Assembly: GCA_029940345.1 (NCBI GenBank)
Contig: JAOZRC010000006.1
Location: forward strand, 1 to 7,581
DNA length: 7,581 nt
Source of the DNA: Desulfobacterales bacterium
Lineage (GTDB): Bacteria; Desulfobacterota; Desulfobacteria; Desulfobacterales; JAUCGF01
Direction: 5' to 3'
Each line of letters starts with the position of its first letter. Position 1 is the first letter of the stretch. The translations under genes and the position numbers were made by a program. Below the pieces are notes generated by a model. That model was given only the letters and a program-made list of their open reading frames with translations, did no database searches and was not told the origin of the DNA. Below, one piece after another: positions 1 to 6,308 of this stretch.

Positions 1-45
1 CCTGGGGTTGAAACCCCAGGCTATATCACTTTGCCGCTCTGCGGC
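1..45. repeat. Double-hairpin intergenic repeat unit
   Basis: Bases 1-20 form a perfect palindrome: CCTGGGG, a six-base loop TTGAAA, then CCCCAGG. Twelve bases later a second short hairpin follows at 33-45 (GCCGC, loop TCT, GCGGC). Two adjacent GC-rich hairpins in a non-coding stretch look like a dispersed intergenic palindrome of the REP/MITE type. I recall similar GGGGTTGAAACCCC-plus-GCCGC units in intergenic DNA of other bacteria, but cannot confirm copy number here. The unit is cut by the window edge, so it may be longer. It could also serve as the transcription terminator of a gene to the left, although no T-run follows. Confidence 0.55.
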
Positions 46-74
46 ATAACCTCTTTCCCAAATCCGTTATAATC

Positions 75-208
75 AGTAAAAATACTGTCAGGAAACAACT
101 GAAAAAAGAGTATCCTGACTGGAAAAGGCTGAAAAAAAGTGAAAAAAGGCCATTGCGAAACAAGTCATATCCGAAGTTGTGAACGACTATGATTATACCC
201 AACCTGTA
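75..208 (+). pseudogene. Short frameshifted coding relic, possibly transposase-derived
   Basis: One frame from 75 to 146 reads as a lysine-rich, protein-like stretch (TVRKQLKKEYPDWKRLKKSE). It is then continued in the -1 frame from 143 (KKAIAKQVISEVVNDYDYTQ). The switch point is a run of six A at 142-147, so restoring one A would give a single continuous helical segment of about 45 residues. No good start codon or ribosome site precedes it, and the meaningful reading fades after about 208, before the MscS ribosome site. The charged, helical composition next to repeats suggests the N-terminal remnant of a mobile-element protein, but I do not recognise the family with certainty. It may simply be chance open frames. 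Confidence 0.3.
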
Positions 209-267
209 TGTACACCTTTTCCCGATTTTCGCAATTTTCTTTCAATCTATTGTAATTTGGAGAAAAG

Positions 268-1986
268 ATGGAAGCACTATTCGAAGCCAAAGCACCGCAT
301 CGCCGTAAAACGCTTGATGAGCATAAAAAAGTGTTTTTTCTATGGCTGTTGTTTTTATTATTGATATTAAACTCAATCCCCCTTGCCGCGCTCGAAAATA
401 ACATCCTGGCCCCGCCTGATACGACAAGCCCCAGGAATACCATGAAGTATTTTATTGAACAAATGAAACGCTCGCACCAAATTAACCTTGAAAGCGGCTA
501 TAACAATAAACTTGGCAAAAACGAAATCTTAAAGGCATCAAGATGCTTTGATATGAGTAAGATCGCGCCCAAGTTTATAGAGGATGAGGGCATTGAAACA
601 GCGTTGCTTCTTAACGAGATTCTTGATCGTATCGACATCCCCCCTATGAAGGCTATACCCGGTATTGATTTTGTCGCAACAAATAAAACAGACAGTTGGA
701 TTATCCCTGACACTGAAATTAAGATAAATAAAATAGTCAAAGGTGAACGCAAGGACGAGTTTCTTTTCAGTACGGACACCGTTGGCCGCATCAGGCAATT
801 TTATGCAAGCGTACGTCATTTGCCGTATAAGCCCGGATCTACGGAAGACGCGTACGAAAACTATATCTATAGCCCGGGACCGATGATTCCTCTCCGCCTG
901 ATTCAGCGGTTGCCGGATTGGACGAAAATTGGCTTCTTTGAGCAAATGGTGTGGCAGTGGGTCGCATTGTTGATGATTATGATGGTTGGCACAATGATGG
1001 TCATAATCGTTTTCCAACGCACCCGTCCCCGCTTGAACGAAGAAAAAGAGCCGGAAGCCCGTGAAACCAAATCCTGGAAAACAGTATTGCGCCCGTTGAC
1101 GTTTATGATAGTGGCTTTATTGATTGAACATGTGGCCGACAAACAGATCAATATCACCGGTTTTTTTCTGGAACTCATGAAAAAGGGGCTCAGGTTCAGC
1201 TTTTTTTTAGCCACGGCTTGGTTTATCATCATTGTCAGCAATGCTTTGACAGAGGCTATCATCGCATCCTCCCGGATAAAACCGAAAAGTATCGATGAAA
1301 ATGTCACCCGCTTGATTTTCCGTTGTATTACGCTGATATTTATGGTTTTATTGCTCTGGAATACGGCCGGTTACCTCGGGCTGTCGCTGACAGCGGTTTT
1401 CGCTTCCGCCGGTCTTGTCGGTGCCGCCATCGCGTTGGCCTCCAAGGAAACTTTCGCTAATTTTTTTGGGGGTGTCAGTATCCTGCTTGATCGGCCCTTC
1501 AGGGCGGGTGATTTTATCATCCTTGAATCCGGTGAACGGGGCGAGGTATTGATGGTGGGTATGCGAAGCACCCAAATTCTGACCCGTGACGATGTTCAGA
1601 TATCAATACCCAATTCCGTTATTACCAATAGCAAGATCGTTAATGAAAGCGCCCCTGAATCCCGTTTCAGGGTTCGGATTCCGGTGTCTGTCGCTTTCGG
1701 AACGGATATAGACAAAGTTGAAAAGATCCTTTTAAAGCTTGCACGCACCCATCACCTGGTTTTGGCTTCTCCTGAACCTAAAACGCGCTTTCGGAAATTC
1801 GGAGATTGGTCGCTTGATTTCGAGCTTTTATGCTGGACATCCCGGCCCCTCTATAAAGGCCGGCTTATTCATGCGATGAATCATAGTATTTATAAATCTT
1901 TTAAAAGCGCGGATATCACCATTCCGTTTCCGATGCAGGATATCCGTTTGTTTTCAGAAAACATGGAAGGGCATCTTTCAAAATAG
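268..1986 (+). CDS. MscS-family mechanosensitive ion channel with N-terminal extracytoplasmic domain
   Basis: Predicted inner-membrane channel that opens under membrane tension to release solutes during osmotic downshock. The start is set by GGAG at 259-262, five bases before the ATG; the next Met is residue 59. Residues 21-42 form a signal peptide or anchor after a charged 20-residue lead. Residues 43-226 are a hydrophilic, probably periplasmic domain. Hydrophobic segments follow at about 227-249, 273-290, 308-332 and 348-368. The pore helix runs about 373-402 and has the small-residue pattern of MscS TM3 (SAGLVGAAIALASKE, then FANFFGG). The beta domain follows with LLDRPFRAGDFI at 407-418 and IPNS at 447-450, then the C-terminal alpha/beta domain at about 466-555. 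At 572 residues it is about twice E. coli MscS (about 286) and belongs with the larger multi-helix paralogues. It is monocistronic and convergent with the downstream operon. Family is certain; gating signal and any ligand of the N-terminal domain are unknown. Confidence 0.95.
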   Translation: MEALFEAKAPHRRKTLDEHKKVFFLWLLFLLLILNSIPLAALENNILAPPDTTSPRNTMKYFIEQMKRSHQINLESGYNNKLGKNEILKASRCFDMSKIAPKFIEDEGIETALLLNEILDRIDIPPMKAIPGIDFVATNKTDSWIIPDTEIKINKIVKGERKDEFLFSTDTVGRIRQFYASVRHLPYKPGSTEDAYENYIYSPGPMIPLRLIQRLPDWTKIGFFEQMVWQWVALLMIMMVGTMMVIIVFQRTRPRLNEEKEPEARETKSWKTVLRPLTFMIVALLIEHVADKQINITGFFLELMKKGLRFSFFLATAWFIIIVSNALTEAIIASSRIKPKSIDENVTRLIFRCITLIFMVLLLWNTAGYLGLSLTAVFASAGLVGAAIALASKETFANFFGGVSILLDRPFRAGDFIILESGERGEVLMVGMRSTQILTRDDVQISIPNSVITNSKIVNESAPESRFRVRIPVSVAFGTDIDKVEKILLKLARTHHLVLASPEPKTRFRKFGDWSLDFELLCWTSRPLYKGRLIHAMNHSIYKSFKSADITIPFPMQDIRLFSENMEGHLSK

Positions 1987-2025
1987 GTTGAAAGTAGTTT
2001 AACTTTTTCTATTTCGTCCCTACGG

Positions 2026-2260
2026 GCATGCGCGTCAAGCTAAGGTAAAAACCTATTGTTTTTATTCTATATATAGTCATACATTGCCAGCCCGCAACGA
2101 TGTAGGGGCGACCCTTGTGGTCGCCCAATTAGGACGCAGGGTGACCACAAGGGTCGCCCCTACGCTTTTGCGATCAAGATTTACAATTCACACATGGTTT
2201 TTCTGGTGATATTTTATTCTAATAAAACAACTGATTACCCTCTTAGCTTGACGCGCATGC
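2026..2260. mobile_element. MITE-like non-coding element with terminal inverted repeats and 7-bp target duplication
   Basis: The left end GCATGCGCGTCAAGCTAAG (2026-2044) is the exact reverse complement of the right end (2242-2260), giving perfect 19-bp terminal inverted repeats on a 235-bp element. The repeats are flanked directly by CCTACGG on both sides (2019-2025 and 2261-2267), which looks like a 7-bp target site duplication. The inverted match can also be read as 21 bp by borrowing two duplication bases, so the exact edge is slightly ambiguous. No open frame of useful length lies inside, so it would be mobilised in trans by a transposase not in this window. A strong palindrome (2102-2163) sits near its centre. 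The reading as a transposed element rather than a large regulatory palindrome is inference from the flanking duplication. Confidence 0.65.
2102..2163. repeat. Long perfect-stem palindrome nested in the MITE-like element
   Basis: Two 25-base arms (2102-2126 and 2139-2163) pair at 24 of 25 positions around a 12-base loop. The arm core is GGGGCGACCCTTGTGGTCGC. The single mismatch becomes a G-U wobble in the plus-strand RNA. The arm itself holds a smaller palindrome (GGGCGACC against GGTCGCCC), so it can also fold locally. The sequence is reminiscent of abundant dispersed intergenic repeats in sulfate-reducing bacteria. A four-T run soon after the stem (2166-2169) makes weak terminator activity possible, on a position suited to ending MscS transcription. 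It may be an independent repeat that landed in the larger element, or the element's own core. Confidence 0.75.
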
Positions 2261-2385
2261 CCTACGGAGCTTATCGTATTTATTAGCCTTTGTTCTATAA
2301 ATATTATGCCCCTACCGGACAAAGTGTAAACTGTCAAATGAAGGATGCCAATTATTTAACCGAGTATTATTAAAAAGGAGATAAA

Positions 2386-2463
2386 ATGATGAGACCAAAC
2401 AACCGTTACACTAATACCGGCTCAGATTTGAGTCTGTCCCGCCTTATGTGGGTAGCCTGTTAA
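2386..2463 (+). CDS. Candidate small protein of 25 residues with a strong ribosome binding site
   Basis: AAGGAG at 2375-2380 lies five bases before an ATG that begins a 25-codon frame ending in TAA at 2461-2463. The start could be either of two consecutive Met codons. The peptide begins MMRPNNRYTNTGSDL and ends SRLMWVAC, with no transmembrane segment and a C-terminal Cys. A possible promoter is CTGTCA at 2331-2336, sixteen bases before TATTTA at 2353-2358. I do not recognise the peptide. It may be a true small protein, a leader peptide, or the surviving start of a gene lost after repeat insertion. The frame after the stop stays readable for only nine codons, so no longer gene is obvious. The ribosome site is the best support. 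Confidence 0.35.
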   Translation: MMRPNNRYTNTGSDLSLSRLMWVAC

Positions 2464-2533
2464 TCTCAACCAACAGAGAAAAACGATTTATAGACAGGCA
2501 CATATTAAATTTCACTACGTTAGGAATGGAGAT

Positions 2534-2631
2534 GAAATAACTTCCCAATTTTCAGACGAGGAGTGCAAACTTCAGTTTGCGTCAGTAGCCCCGCAAGCTG
2601 AAGCCTACACTCCAAATGGGGAAGTTATTTC
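2534..2631. repeat. Two-tier palindromic intergenic repeat, 98 bp
   Basis: Outer arms GAAATAACTTCCC (2534-2546) and its exact reverse complement (2619-2631) enclose a second pair of 22-base arms (2560-2581 and 2592-2613) that match at 18 of 22 positions around a ten-base loop. The four differences are all transitions. The left inner arm also folds on itself (GCAAAC, loop TTCA, GTTTGC at 2565-2580), whereas the right arm does not. This looks like a non-autonomous palindromic element. It is unrelated in sequence to the 2026-2260 element except for TATTTCGTCC, found at its right edge (2626-2635) and just outside the other element (2010-2019). Confidence 0.65.
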
Positions 2632-2839
2632 GTCCTTGATCCTTAAGTTGTTTAACTGAATTATTTTGTCGACACACCGGTGGCACTTACAAAACAGTGC
2701 AGGTCGTATAAAAACAAAACATGATCCCATGTAACCCATTATTTTTACCGGTTCGCAGTTTTGGGGAATAGGATAAAACGCATTGATTTTATTGACCCGT
2801 ACTATTTTGCAGGGGCTACCAAATATTTAGACGCCATCC

Positions 2840-3517
2840 CTAAAAAACAACCTCCAGTGCGTCAGCATCCAGAAATTGTTTTAAACGAAAATAGGTCGGG
2901 GTCAATTTGCCTTTGCTTCCGACAACATAAGTGCGCAGCAAATCATAGCAACCGGTGCGAGTCAAACGCATCAGGCGCGCATCAATTTCTTCCTTGGGAA
3001 TTTCCAATTCATTGACCAATGTTTCGGTAAAAGACGCCCAAAACCGGTTTACCCGTTGTCCCTCATTTTCATCTTCCTTGAGTGGGTGTTTCGCTTCATG
3101 CGCTTCAAGGGTATTCAGGATATTGATCTCTTTTAACGAAAGCTCTTCAAGTATTTTAAGATACTCTTCAAATTCATCAACATCGTTAAAATTGCCACCT
3201 ATTATATAAGCGGCCAGCAAGTTGGCATAGTTACGGATTCTTTCTTTCTGGTAGGTGTTGATTGCGGCTTTAAGCGTGGCAAAACAACAATGCAGAAATT
3301 CTTCGGACACCAACAATTCGGGATTTAATTCAATATCCAGGGTTGCCAATTCATCAAAGAAAGTAATAATGCGCTTATCTCGGAAGCTTTGCAAGTGGGT
3401 CATTAAAAGCGTATTCAGCGCGTCAACATACGGTGTGATCAATTGCACCAGCGCCTTGACAACCGGTTTGTCGTTATATTGTTCGGCAAGTTTCCGAATG
3501 GGGGTAATTGGGGGCAT
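2840..3517 (-). CDS. All-helical protein of unknown function, last gene of the ATPase operon
   Basis: I cannot assign a function. The 225-residue product has no signal peptide or transmembrane segment and should be cytoplasmic. Residues 45-137 are helical and follow a pattern I associate with uncharacterised bacterial proteins: a F-D-E-L segment (54-57), SEEFLHCCF at 71-79, an E-R-I-R-N-Y-A-N-L-L-A-A-Y segment (92-104), then an acidic helix ending in LKILEELSLKEINIL at 120-134. A charged linker (139-155) leads to residues 157-218, whose short helices and LTPTYFRLKQFL end resemble a winged-helix fold. Start: ATG at 3517 with GAGGA at 3523-3527, five bases upstream. Only 11 bases separate it from the stop of the upstream ATPase gene, so the ribosome site lies against that stop and the two are likely translationally coupled. 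A regulator or adaptor of the ATPases is a guess from position only. Confidence 0.85.
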   Translation of the reverse strand: MPPITPIRKLAEQYNDKPVVKALVQLITPYVDALNTLLMTHLQSFRDKRIITFFDELATLDIELNPELLVSEEFLHCCFATLKAAINTYQKERIRNYANLLAAYIIGGNFNDVDEFEEYLKILEELSLKEINILNTLEAHEAKHPLKEDENEGQRVNRFWASFTETLVNELEIPKEEIDARLMRLTRTGCYDLLRTYVVGSKGKLTPTYFRLKQFLDADALEVVF

Positions 3518-3528
3518 AGTTATCCTCG

Positions 3529-4623
3529 TTATACGTTTTCAGATTCGAATTCATCATCTTCATCATCTTTTTTCGGTATTACAAACAACGTTTTATCCAA
3601 TGCTTTGGCACGCGCCGCTTCAATGGTTATCACCTCCTCCTCAATAAGTTTTTTCAAATGATTGTCCATTCCCTGCATTCCCTGTGACCGACCGGTTTGA
3701 ATCAGGGCACCCACCTGGTTAAGATTGCCCTCGCGAAGCGAACTGGCCAGAGCCTGTGAAGTCATAAGAATTTCAACCGCCGGACAGAAGCCCTTGCCAT
3801 CACGCGTTGGCACCAATTGCTGGGATATGACCGCTTTCAACGATTCAGCCATCATAGTGCGGGCCTGATTCAGTTGTGCTTGCGGAAAGGCGTTAAAGAT
3901 GCGTTCGACCGTACTCGTTGCGCTAGGCGTATGAATGGAGCCGAAAACCAGCATTCCTTGTTCAGCACAATTGGCAGCCAGCAAGAGCGTTTCGGGGTCT
4001 TGCATATCACCCAACAAAATAACATCAGGGTCTTCCCGGCTGGCTCCATATAAGGCCTCTGCATAATTTTTGGCATGAACGCCAATCTCCCGTTGGGTGC
4101 AAAGGCTTTTCTGATTCGTATGAATGAACTCAAGTGGTTTTTCAATGGTAATAATGTGTTTTTCAAAGTTTGTATTGATATAATTGATTATCGCTGCTAT
4201 CGTTGTTGATTTGCCGTTGCCAGGCGGGCTTGTCACCAGAACCAGGCCGCGATCCGAAGAAATGATTTTTTTGATGATCTCCGGCAATTTCAGGTCATCA
4301 AGTGATGGAATTTTGGCAGGAATATACCGAACCACCGCGCCTACGCCCCGTTGCTGAAATAGAAAATTACATCGGAAACGGCCCACGTTTTTCAGGTTAT
4401 AAATCATTTCAAAATCACGTTTTTTTTCTAATTGCGCCTTTTGTTCCGGTGTCAGAATTTCAAATAAAAGGGTTTGAACAGATTTCGACGTCAAAGGAGA
4501 ACCTGCTAGAGGCGTCAATTTGCCAAACACACGTAAATGCGGCGGATATCCGACCGTAATATGCAAGTCACTGGCTCTTTGTTTAGCCATCGCTTTAAAA
4601 TAAGAATGTATTTTAGCTGTCAT
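3529..4623 (-). CDS. PilT/PilU-like ATPase, second of a tandem pair, divergent catalytic motifs
   Basis: Cytoplasmic member of the PilT branch of type II/IV secretion ATPases, which as hexamers pull type IV pili back. From the ATG at 4623 it has 364 residues, close to typical PilT. AAGAGGA at 4634-4640 fits this ATG with ten bases of spacing; a TTG three codons earlier would be one base from it. Seen: N-terminal RASDLHITVGYPPHLRV (16-32); a Walker A whose first Gly is Ser (SPPGNGKST, 132-140, with Lys138); the E-D-P box as EKP (161-163); Walker B ending G-D-M-Q-D (205-209), where PilT has G-E-M-R-D; an intact His box (SIHTPSA, 230-236); and SLREG in place of the AIRNLIRE region (about 292-299). 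The tail is acidic. Thus Asp replaces the catalytic Glu and the Walker B Arg is lost. It follows its paralogue by 30 bases. PilU-like helper or non-retracting ATPase are both possible. Confidence 0.9.
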   Translation of the reverse strand: MTAKIHSYFKAMAKQRASDLHITVGYPPHLRVFGKLTPLAGSPLTSKSVQTLLFEILTPEQKAQLEKKRDFEMIYNLKNVGRFRCNFLFQQRGVGAVVRYIPAKIPSLDDLKLPEIIKKIISSDRGLVLVTSPPGNGKSTTIAAIINYINTNFEKHIITIEKPLEFIHTNQKSLCTQREIGVHAKNYAEALYGASREDPDVILLGDMQDPETLLLAANCAEQGMLVFGSIHTPSATSTVERIFNAFPQAQLNQARTMMAESLKAVISQQLVPTRDGKGFCPAVEILMTSQALASSLREGNLNQVGALIQTGRSQGMQGMDNHLKKLIEEEVITIEAARAKALDKTLFVIPKKDDEDDEFESENV

Positions 4624-4653
4624 CTTTTTCAATTCCTCTTGGGTTTGGGCCTA

Positions 4654-5754
4654 TTAGGTTTGAGACGGGCTGCTTGCATCCGTATCTTGCTCGGTTTCCT
4701 CTTTTTTGGCAAAACGCGTAAACAGATTTTTATTTGAGGCATACATCAGTGCATCGTCAATATCTATTTTTTCTTCTTCAAGAAGGGTGATAATGGATTC
4801 ATCCATGATGCGCATACCGATACTCTTGCCGGACAACATCAGATTGGGGAGTTGAAATGTTTTGCCATCTCGAATAAGGTTTGAGATGGAGAATGTTCCG
4901 ATTAAAATTTCAATGGCAGACATAAATTTTTTACGATCAGAACCGGGAATGAGGCACTGGGTGACAATGGCGTTCAGACAGTCACAGAAACGGGAGCGCA
5001 TCGGGCCCTGCTCGCCCGGGGGATAAATGTTAATGATTCGTTCAATGGTTTTGGCGGCACTGGTGGTGGGCAAGGTTGCCAGTGCCAAACTGGTTTCAGC
5101 GGCTGAAATCGCTAAGGTTATCGTTTCAATATCGCGCAAGTCACCGATTACGACCACATCGGCGTCTTGTTTTAAAGCGGCGTTGACAGCGTCGGTGTAA
5201 GAGCGTGTATCCCTGCCAACCTGGCGTTGATTGACCACCGCTTTTTTTATGGGATGAACAAATTCAATGGGATTTTCAACGGTGACAATATGGCAAACAC
5301 GATGGGTGTTTAAATAATCTGCCATGGCCGCTAATGTTGTCGATTTTCCCTGGCCGGAGGCGCCGGCGATAAGAATTAACCCGCGATCATGGTCCAGAAT
5401 ATTGCTGATATCAGCGGGTAGTCCGAGCTTTTCAAATGAAGGAATTTTTAGGGGAATCGGACGAAATGTGGCGCTTATGCCGTTGTGATGAACCATCGCA
5501 CTTCCTCGGAACCGCCCGATTTCGGGTCGGTCGATGACAAAATCAAGCTGTAAATTTTTTAGTAATTTGGCTTTCTGGTTTTTTGTAAGGATTTCGAAAA
5601 TAAACTGTTTGCATTGGTCAGGCGTCAGCTTGGGGCTTTTTAACCTTTTAAAACCTCCGAGTTGTCTGATCACATAGGGTTCACCAGGAACAATATGAAT
5701 ATCAGAGGCTTTGAATTTCAATGCCGCTTTAAAAATGTTATCCAATTTTGCCAT
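4654..5754 (-). CDS. PilT/PilU-like ATPase, first of a tandem pair, divergent catalytic motifs
   Basis: Paralogue of the gene immediately downstream and the same family: a PilT-type hexameric motor at the base of a type IV pilus-like machine. Numbering is from the ATG at 5754 (366 residues). Seen: KASDIHIVPGEPYVIR (15-30); an intact Walker A GASGQGKST (131-139, Lys137); the E-D-P box as ENP (160-162), followed by IEFVH; Walker B G-D-L-R-D (204-208) with Asp205 where PilT has its catalytic Glu; ATLPTTSA (226-233), where Pro229 replaces the His of the His box; and SISNLIRD (289-296), close to the PilT AIRNLIRE retraction motif. The C-terminal 20 residues are charged and Ser/Thr rich, with no clear fold. 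So it keeps the P-loop and Arg that its partner lost, and lacks the His its partner kept. There is no tetracysteine zinc motif, so it is not a PilB/GspE assembly ATPase. Whether it hydrolyses ATP is uncertain. Confidence 0.9.
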   Translation of the reverse strand: MAKLDNIFKAALKFKASDIHIVPGEPYVIRQLGGFKRLKSPKLTPDQCKQFIFEILTKNQKAKLLKNLQLDFVIDRPEIGRFRGSAMVHHNGISATFRPIPLKIPSFEKLGLPADISNILDHDRGLILIAGASGQGKSTTLAAMADYLNTHRVCHIVTVENPIEFVHPIKKAVVNQRQVGRDTRSYTDAVNAALKQDADVVVIGDLRDIETITLAISAAETSLALATLPTTSAAKTIERIINIYPPGEQGPMRSRFCDCLNAIVTQCLIPGSDRKKFMSAIEILIGTFSISNLIRDGKTFQLPNLMLSGKSIGMRIMDESIITLLEEEKIDIDDALMYASNKNLFTRFAKKEETEQDTDASSPSQT

Positions 5755-5760
5755 CATTCG

Positions 5761-5766
5761 CCTCCT
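5761..5766 (-). promoter_or_regulatory. Ribosome binding site that decides the start of the first ATPase
   Basis: On the minus strand AGGAGG is followed by CGA and then two consecutive ATG codons. The first (5757) is only three bases away, the second (5754) six bases away. The second has the normal spacing and is taken as the start; the difference is one residue. It is the strongest ribosome site in the operon, which hints that this ATPase is the best translated member. Confidence 0.7.
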
Positions 5767-5818
5767 TATTATTACACATTCCCGCCAAGTTATTCACCAT
5801 ATTAATTTTCAGATAATT

Positions 5819-6247
5819 TCAAGCTTCATTTTCTGAAGCAGCCAGTGGCAATTTGATGAATTCAATACCTTCATCTTTCAGTGTTTTTTCCTCTTCCAGG
5901 GTGCTTGACCCCCTGATATTGCGTGGCTCGGACACGCCATAATGGATTTTAAGCGCTTCTTTGGAAAAATCAGGTCCCACATTATCAAAATTATTTTCAA
6001 CAAATTCAGAAAGCCGTTTGCCGATTTTTTCGATATCAGCATATTTATTGTTTTGCTGTTTGGATAAATGGTTTACAGGATGGGATGATTTTATTGCAAA
6101 AGTGGAAGGCAGTTTGAAAACCGAGGTCGTGTTGCAGACAGGACACTCTATCTGACCATTGGCTTCCTGTTGATCATAAGCATCTCTATCCTCAAACCAA
6201 CCTTCAAAGGTGTGATTCTTAATGCACTTTAAATCATAAACGATCAT
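5819..6247 (-). CDS. DUF1178 family protein, zinc-ribbon-like
   Basis: A 142-residue cytoplasmic protein of the DUF1178 family, whose biochemical role is unknown. The N-terminus carries the family pattern: Cys8-x3-His12, then FEGWFEDRDAY (14-24), then Cys35-Pro-Val-Cys38, which together suggest a small metal-binding ribbon. The C-terminal half has the other hallmark block (VGPDFSKEALKIHYGVSEPR, about residues 95-114), followed by RGSSTLEEEKTLKDEGIEF. The start is the ATG at 6247, because the family begins exactly there (MIVYDLKC) and AGGA lies eight bases upstream. The open frame runs 27 codons further, to 6328, but that extension overlaps the end of the preceding gene and does not look like protein. 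It sits 61 bases after the FlgT-like gene and 64 before the first ATPase. Nothing in the family links it to pili, so its place in this operon is either incidental or informative. Confidence 0.93.
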   Translation of the reverse strand: MIVYDLKCIKNHTFEGWFEDRDAYDQQEANGQIECPVCNTTSVFKLPSTFAIKSSHPVNHLSKQQNNKYADIEKIGKRLSEFVENNFDNVGPDFSKEALKIHYGVSEPRNIRGSSTLEEEKTLKDEGIEFIKLPLAASENEA

Positions 6248-6308
6248 TATAGAATTCCTGTTGGGTGTCTCTTTTGGGTGTATAGGGGTATACGGTTGTG
6301 ATATCTGA

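Larger units (their letters stand above)
1987..2839. other. Repeat-rich intergenic region between convergent genes
   Basis: This 853-base gap lies between the stops of the MscS gene and the minus-strand operon. It holds a MITE-like element, a nested palindrome, a small open frame with a strong ribosome site and a second palindromic repeat, each listed separately. The remaining stretches (2268-2370, 2464-2533 and 2632-2839) show no coding pattern, RNA gene or convincing hairpin with a T-run. No classical rho-independent terminator was found for either converging transcript, so the long palindromes may do that job. Confidence 0.7.

Noticed and set aside
141..149. Programmed -1 frameshift site at the A run
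   Set aside because: The reading on both sides is too short and lacks a start and a stimulatory structure; decay by slippage is simpler.
538..1307. Minus-strand open frames opposite the MscS gene
   Set aside because: They are reverse shadows of a conserved channel gene and show no protein-like motifs.
1991..2010. AAAGT/ACTTT hairpin followed by T-rich sequence just after the MscS stop
   Set aside because: The stem is only five AT-rich pairs and too weak to count as a rho-independent terminator.
2102..2631. CRISPR array or tRNA in the repeat-rich gap
   Set aside because: The repeats are inverted pairs of different families without regular spacers, and no cloverleaf can be drawn.
3255..3661. 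Plus-strand open frames opposite the helical protein and the end of the second ATPase
   Set aside because: Low-complexity Ser-rich translations antisense to well-supported genes, without ribosome sites.
3529..5754. Assembly-type (PilB/GspE) ATPases
   Set aside because: Both lack the tetracysteine zinc motif and the long N-terminal domain; their length and the N-terminal ASD-[IL]-H block fit the PilT branch.
6280..6293. GTATA-GGGG-TATAC palindrome between the FlgT-like and DUF1178 genes
   Set aside because: Five weak pairs, no T-run, and no sign of an operator pair; could easily be chance.
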